Assembly: GCF_027497175.1 (NCBI RefSeq)
Contig: NZ_CP114901.1
Coordinates: forward strand, 5,332,001 to 5,396,000
Direction: 5' to 3'
Length of the DNA stretch: 64,000 bases
Source: Verrucosispora sp. WMMD573
Lineage (GTDB): Bacteria > Actinomycetota > Actinomycetes > Mycobacteriales > Micromonosporaceae
The notes under the pieces: generated by a model
Databases searched by the model: none
Told to the model about the DNA's origin: nothing
Seen by the model: only the letters and a program-made list of their open reading frames with translations
Part shown: positions 59,840 to 64,000 of the stretch, piece by piece
Layout of the letters: every line of letters starts with the position of its first letter
How positions within the stretch are numbered: the stretch's first letter is position 1
Position numbers and translations under genes: made by a program

Positions 59840-62800
59840 CTAGGCGGCCTTGAAGGTGAACGTGCCCGACGGGACAGTGAAGACGGAGTAGCCGCCCTCG
59901 ACTCGCTTGAGCGTGGCCCGCTTCGGCGTCTTGACCTTCTGGCCAGCTCCGGTGGGAACCCAGACCTCGGCGGTGGTGTTCGTCGGCACGGTCACGTCCA
60001 ACACGAACACCTTTGTGGACTTCTTCCAGGAGCTGCGCGCCACGCCCTTGGGAGTCCTGTAGCTGCCTTCGGCATACGTGAGATCCCCGACGGCCTTGGG
60101 CTGGAAGACCAGCTTGTCGTACGCGACGGAGTGCTCCGCGGCCCGGATGCCCACGATCCCGGACTGGAACCACTCCTCGATCTGGGCGAGGATCATGTGG
60201 TTCTTCGAACTGCCCCGGGTCCACCGCTCGCCGATGGTGGTGAACCCCTCGGGATTCTCGGTGGTCGGTTGCAGGAAGAAGCCGTAGCTGGGTTCGGTGT
60301 CCTCCTGGAGCAGGTCCCACAGCACGTCGTCGCGCCCGGCGTCAGCCAGGACCCGGACGATCGGTGCCATGCCGATGGTGCCGCCGCTGAAGTGCGGCCC
60401 GCCACCATTGGGCTGGAAGGCGTAGATGTTCTCGACCAGGTAGTCGAGCACCCCTTGGCGCTTGTCATCCGGTACGAGGCCCGCGTCGAGGGCCAGCGCC
60501 TGCGCGGCCTGGGTGGCGCCGCTGGTACCGGCGTTGCCGGTGGCCGTGTAGTAGCCGAGCGAGTCGTTGAAGAACGCACGGTGGTAGGCGGCCTTGATGT
60601 CCTCGGCCAACGCGGTGTACTTCGCGGCGTCCGCGGTACGCCCGGTCACCTCGGCCATCATCGCCATCTTGGTGATCATCACGTAGTAGCCCCAGGTGCC
60701 GGTGATTCGACCCGAGGTCTGCTCGGCCGAGACCCAGTCGGCCAGCGCCGCGTCGACGATGTGCTGCTCGTCGCCGGTGCCGGCCTTCTCACGCTGGATG
60801 TAGTCGACGAACTTCACCATCTGGTCGTAGTACGTGTCCATGGTCTGGGTGTCGCCGTACAGCTCGTACAGGAACGCCGGGACCAGGATGATCGCGTTAC
60901 CCCAGTTGATCTCGTCGCCGAATCGACCGCTGTATCCCCAGTCGTAGACCGGGGTCTTCAGCGCCACGTTGCCCTGCATGGGCGTGTCGGCGACGGACTG
61001 CCCCTCGACCAGGTGGTGCATGGAGGTGCGCAGGTAGGCGCCGAGGTCGAAGTTGCGGTGGATCGCGCCCATCGGCATGGTGTAGTCGGCCGGATACGAC
61101 AGTTTCTCCCGGCCCGGGCAGTCGGTGAAGACCGACATCATGTTGCCGGCGATCGAGTAGCGCGACATCTTGTGAATCCGGTTGATCCGCGCGTTGGAGC
61201 TGTGGAAGGTGCTGGCGACGGGGGTGTCGGCCTGCAACCGCACGCCGGTGATCAGGTCACGCGTGGGGACGTAGCCCTCGGGCAGGCCGGTGACCTGGAC
61301 CCACTGCATACCGAAGTAGTTGAACTTCGGGTGCCACTTTTCACCCTTGCGGTCCCCGTAAGAGGTGTAGGTGTTGAACAGGTCGGCGCCACGGCCACCG
61401 GGGCCGAGCGAACTCTGGTTGACCGTGCCGTCCGGGTTCAGCGACTCCGCCGGAGCCATCCGTACGGTCGTTCCCGCCGGCACCCGCCGAAGGTTCAGCT
61501 CGGGCCAGCCCACGATGTTCTGCCCGAAGTCGAACACCCAGGTACCCGGTGCCGGGTTGGTCACCGACTTCGGCGTGAACCGCTCCCACTCCACGATCGG
61601 CTCGGCGGACCGGGCGACCAGCTCGGTTGTCAGGTTCGGCGGTGGCGCGATGCCGGCGTCGATCCAGCCGGTCGCGGAGCCGTCGCGCCGCTTGGCGGTT
61701 GCGCCCAGGTTAGCTCCCGGCCCACTCCAGCCGGGCTGCTCGCGTCGGGCGTCATAGTCGGCGCCGGCGTACCAGGCGTCGGTGACCAGCGGGCCGAGGG
61801 CGGTGCGCCAGGACCGGTCGGTGACGATGGTGGACCGACGGCCGTCGGTGTAGGTGATCTCGAGTCGACCGATGAAGCGAGGTGTCACCGCCGCACCGGC
61901 CGAGGGGTCGCTCGCCGCGAGCGAGTTGCCCGACCCGGTCACCCGGGCACCCGCGCTGTGCGCCCGGCTCAGCGACGGGGTGAAGGTGATGCCGGTACCG
62001 TCGGCGCCCTCGGTGCCGATGGCCGTGATGGTCCGCGACTCCAGGCGGTCGCCGCCGTCTCCGTTGTCGATGTTGACCGTGCCACCCACGTGATAGCCGG
62101 TCACCGCGCTCACCTTGACGTTCGTCGCGCCGACCGGCACATCGGCCGCCAGGGACCCGTCACCCTTGAGCTGGCTCTGCCACCACGAGTACGGCGAGGT
62201 CCGCCCGACCTCCGGGTTGGTGACGCTGCGGCGTACGTAGGCCGTGCCGTTGCCGAGTTCCACCCCGACGGTGTTGCTCCCCCGTCGCACGATCCGGGTG
62301 AGGTCGTAGACGCGGTACTCGCTGGAGAGCTGATAGTTGGAGTTACCCGGTGCCAGCACCTCGTCGGTCAGCTTCCTGCCGTTGACCGTGGCGTGGTGCA
62401 GGCCGACGCCGGACAGGTACAGCTTCGCGTCGCTGACCTTCCTGCCTCGGGGCACCTCGAACGCGCGAGCGAAGATCGGCAACGGTTGATTCTCGGTGCG
62501 GTCGGGGTACTCGATCCAGCGCGCGTCCCCCCAGTCGGCCCGGTCGAGCAGCCCCATCGACCAGGAGGCGGGCTCGGACCACTGGGACACCCGCCGGTCG
62601 GCGTCCCACACACGTACCCGCCAGACGACGGTGTCCCGCGAGCGCAGCGACTTGCCGAACACCACGCGCTGCGCGGAGCTGCTCACCTTGCCCGACGTCC
62701 ACATCAGCCGGCCCGCCCGGAGCCTGCTCTCGCTCTCGGCCGCCTGCACCTCGTAGGCGGTCTGCCGGTCACCCGGGCAGGCGACGCGGGCGTTCGGCCG

Positions 62801-63046
62801 GTGGCATGGGTGCGCCTTGGCACGCGGCGTCTCGACGAACTGCCAGCTCAGCGTCGGACGACGATTGCCGATGTCCAACGGCGAGTCGTAACGACCGTCG
62901 ATGGCAAGGTCGCGGACCTGCACGTTGCCCGGCTTACCCTTGGCAACGCCGACCCCGGAGGCAGCGGTGACGAACGGCGGCGCGGCCAGTACGAGCGCCA
63001 GCCCAGCGCCGATGAGTGCGGTAGCTGTGTGCTTTGTGGAGGGCAC
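59840..63046 (-). CDS. Secreted alpha-L-rhamnosidase (GH78-like)
   Basis: This 1068-residue exported glycosidase releases L-rhamnose from glycans or glycosides. It has a signal peptide (about 1-28), an N-terminal beta-domain (NRRPTLSWQFVET, LYLSGVGLHHATVNGRKL) and an inserted Ig/FN-like stretch near 330-400. A catalytic (alpha/alpha)6 barrel follows with VFTDCPGREKLSYPADYTMP (acid/Glu region), then a C-terminal beta-domain. GTG 63046 has GGGAG 5 bases upstream; longer readings to 63313 add sequence without signal-peptide character. A LacI-type operator lies 126 bases upstream, and the gene lies beside a polysaccharide locus with a rhamnosyltransferase-like gene. Confidence 0.9.
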   Translation of the reverse strand: MPSTKHTATALIGAGLALVLAAPPFVTAASGVGVAKGKPGNVQVRDLAIDGRYDSPLDIGNRRPTLSWQFVETPRAKAHPCHRPNARVACPGDRQTAYEVQAAESESRLRAGRLMWTSGKVSSSAQRVVFGKSLRSRDTVVWRVRVWDADRRVSQWSEPASWSMGLLDRADWGDARWIEYPDRTENQPLPIFARAFEVPRGRKVSDAKLYLSGVGLHHATVNGRKLTDEVLAPGNSNYQLSSEYRVYDLTRIVRRGSNTVGVELGNGTAYVRRSVTNPEVGRTSPYSWWQSQLKGDGSLAADVPVGATNVKVSAVTGYHVGGTVNIDNGDGGDRLESRTITAIGTEGADGTGITFTPSLSRAHSAGARVTGSGNSLAASDPSAGAAVTPRFIGRLEITYTDGRRSTIVTDRSWRTALGPLVTDAWYAGADYDARREQPGWSGPGANLGATAKRRDGSATGWIDAGIAPPPNLTTELVARSAEPIVEWERFTPKSVTNPAPGTWVFDFGQNIVGWPELNLRRVPAGTTVRMAPAESLNPDGTVNQSSLGPGGRGADLFNTYTSYGDRKGEKWHPKFNYFGMQWVQVTGLPEGYVPTRDLITGVRLQADTPVASTFHSSNARINRIHKMSRYSIAGNMMSVFTDCPGREKLSYPADYTMPMGAIHRNFDLGAYLRTSMHHLVEGQSVADTPMQGNVALKTPVYDWGYSGRFGDEINWGNAIILVPAFLYELYGDTQTMDTYYDQMVKFVDYIQREKAGTGDEQHIVDAALADWVSAEQTSGRITGTWGYYVMITKMAMMAEVTGRTADAAKYTALAEDIKAAYHRAFFNDSLGYYTATGNAGTSGATQAAQALALDAGLVPDDKRQGVLDYLVENIYAFQPNGGGPHFSGGTIGMAPIVRVLADAGRDDVLWDLLQEDTEPSYGFFLQPTTENPEGFTTIGERWTRGSSKNHMILAQIEEWFQSGIVGIRAAEHSVAYDKLVFQPKAVGDLTYAEGSYRTPKGVARSSWKKSTKVFVLDVTVPTNTTAEVWVPTGAGQKVKTPKRATLKRVEGGYSVFTVPSGTFTFKAA

Positions 63047-63378
63047 CTGTTCTCCCTTCGCGTGGTGCCAAAGACCGGAAGCCATCGGGTCGCCCGGAGT
63101 GCGACTCCCTCCGCTTCGGAACGTGCCAAAGGAGAGAGTTACCGATGAGTCGCGATGGCCAGGCCAAAGGTTGAATCGTTTCATCGATCTAGCTGCCCCG
63201 AGCCTCGCCGAGCCGCAATGGCAAGGCAATAGACCGGAAACAAGTTGGCCGCCTCCGGCCGACTGCGCGTCTCGACGGTGAGCGTCGAGCATCTGGCCAC
63301 AGAGGGCTACCAATGCCTCCCGCCGTCGTTGGATCGGGCGGGGTGCCGTCGCCGATCGTCAGCCGGTGCTGGGTGAAC
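63047..63378 (-). other. 332-bp gap holding the rhamnosidase promoter region
   Basis: There is no supported gene between the rhamnosidase start and the end of lutC. The part nearest the rhamnosidase contains the operator at 63172-63183. The rest shows no hairpin or family match that I can name. Confidence 0.5.
63172..63183 (-). promoter_or_regulatory. LacI-family operator
   Basis: TGAATCGTTTCA differs by one base from the LacI/GalR-type palindrome TGAAACGTTTCA common in actinomycetes. It lies 126 bases upstream of the rhamnosidase start, suggesting sugar-dependent repression. No LacI-family gene is within the window. Confidence 0.55.
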
Positions 63379-63990
63379 TCAGGGCAGCAGGATGATGTGC
63401 AGGGTGCGGGGGCCGTGGACGCCTTCGACGCGGTTGAGTTCGATGTCGCTGGTGGCGGAAGGGCCGCTGATCCAGGTCAGGGGTCGGTGCGGGGTGAGGC
63501 GGGTGAGTGCCTGGGGCACGCCGGCGACGACCTGTGCGGTGCGGATCACGCAGATGTGCAGGTCCGGCAGCAGACTCAGCACGCGGCGCCCCTGGTCGGG
63601 CGAGCCGTCGAGGACGACGGTGCCGGTGTCGGCGATGGCCACGGCGGCGGCGGTGATCACGCCGTCGGCGGCGGCGATCGCGGCGTTGTCGAGGTCGTCG
63701 TCGGGCAGGGCGGTCACGGTCGCCGGTAGCCAGGCCGGCGGCAGCCCCAGTGGCACGACGACGCTCGCGGCGCTCGGCAGGATGCCGGCGATGGTGTCGG
63801 CGACGGCCGGTTCGGCGACCCGGTGCACGTGGGCGCGGTAGTCGGTCAGCCGGTCGACCAGCCGGTCGAGGTCGACCGGGCCGTCGCGTCGATAGTCGCG
63901 TGGCGCCTCGACCGGTGTCGGCGCGGGGTCGACGGCGGCGCGGAGCCGAGCGAGGATGGTCTCCCGGGCGGTCACCGCTGCGCCCACCAC
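63379..63990 (-). CDS. lutC: Lactate utilization protein C (LUD domain)
   Basis: This protein of about 203 residues is of the LutC/YkgG family, a subunit of the LutABC complex that oxidises L-lactate to pyruvate. Family features are ARETILARLRAAV near the N-terminus, ADGVITAAAVAIADTGTVVL and a C-terminal LHIILL end with ISGPSATSDIELNRVEGVHG. Another GTG (63975) could be the start. The rest of the operon (lutB, lutA) would lie beyond the right edge of the window. It is transcribed in the same direction as the rhamnosidase but has no visible link with it. Confidence 0.88.
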   Translation of the reverse strand: MVGAAVTARETILARLRAAVDPAPTPVEAPRDYRRDGPVDLDRLVDRLTDYRAHVHRVAEPAVADTIAGILPSAASVVVPLGLPPAWLPATVTALPDDDLDNAAIAAADGVITAAAVAIADTGTVVLDGSPDQGRRVLSLLPDLHICVIRTAQVVAGVPQALTRLTPHRPLTWISGPSATSDIELNRVEGVHGPRTLHIILLP

Positions 63991-64000
63991 TGCCGGAAGG

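Noticed and set aside
60131..63148. 1005-codon plus-strand open frame opposite the rhamnosidase
   Set aside because: It is antisense to a clear GH78 gene, has no family motifs and an Arg/Gly/Val/His-rich composition expected of a high-GC shadow frame.
1..64000. tRNA, rRNA, insertion sequences, integrases, attachment sites
   Set aside because: I looked for conserved tRNA arms, transposase motifs and terminal inverted repeats and found none that would hold up.

Overview
The window is high-GC DNA with dense, overlapping genes, many GTG starts and several apparently leaderless mRNAs. This fits a filamentous actinomycete, and the protein set (CBM2-tailed secreted protease, NB-ARC/XRE regulators, ECF42 sigma factor, Wzx/Wzy exopolysaccharide locus) suggests a Micromonospora-like genus. 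That placement is inference; no rRNA or tRNA gene was seen.

Layout. (1) 1-4523: a partial ABC ATPase behind an iron-box promoter, xylulokinase, a YdeI-like protein, and an ECF42 sigma-factor operon in which the two outer genes look internally deleted. (2) 4665-15555: a tryptophan-derived secondary-metabolism region. It holds a PrnB-like heme protein, a flavin monooxygenase-methyltransferase fusion, a second methyltransferase, a short tryptophan 2,3-dioxygenase, a second dioxygenase-superfamily protein, a kynureninase-like PLP enzyme and a third methyltransferase. Decayed genes (luciferase-like oxidoreductase, amino acid:carrier-protein ligase, azlC/azlD) and housekeeping genes (alaX, DUF2277) lie between them. 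(3) 15613-17700: an antiporter, a small membrane protein and a membrane-protein remnant. (4) 17814-26212: two minus-strand cobalamin-riboswitch units. One encodes a wall-anchored alpha/alpha-barrel protein, a membrane-anchored DUF4430 (transcobalamin C-terminal-like) protein and the T, A and S parts of an ECF transporter. The other encodes secreted versions of the barrel and DUF4430 proteins. Together they look like a surface B12-capture system built from the two domains of animal intrinsic factor/transcobalamin. (5) 26291-36565: a secreted protease, two convergent NB-ARC regulators, a flavoprotein-methyltransferase fusion divergent from an XRE-cupin regulator, a PepSY membrane protein, DUF5134, a small HhH protein and an HxlR remnant. 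(6) 36566-59515: cell-surface polysaccharide genes in two divergent arms. The minus arm has acyltransferases, wecB, a sorted surface protein, a glycosyltransferase, an exosortase, an unlisted 49-residue membrane peptide and a sugar epimerase. The plus arm has a phosphoglycosyltransferase, flippase, two methyltransferases sharing a 386-bp identical block, four glycosyltransferases, a polymerase, a degenerate chain-length regulator and a TylF-type methyltransferase. (7) 59804-64000: a secreted alpha-L-rhamnosidase with a LacI-type operator, then lutC.

The most interesting parts are the B12-capture units, the cluster of three heme-dioxygenase-superfamily proteins, and the exosortase operon with its small LATTG peptide. 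Family assignments rest on reading motifs from memory, without database searches.
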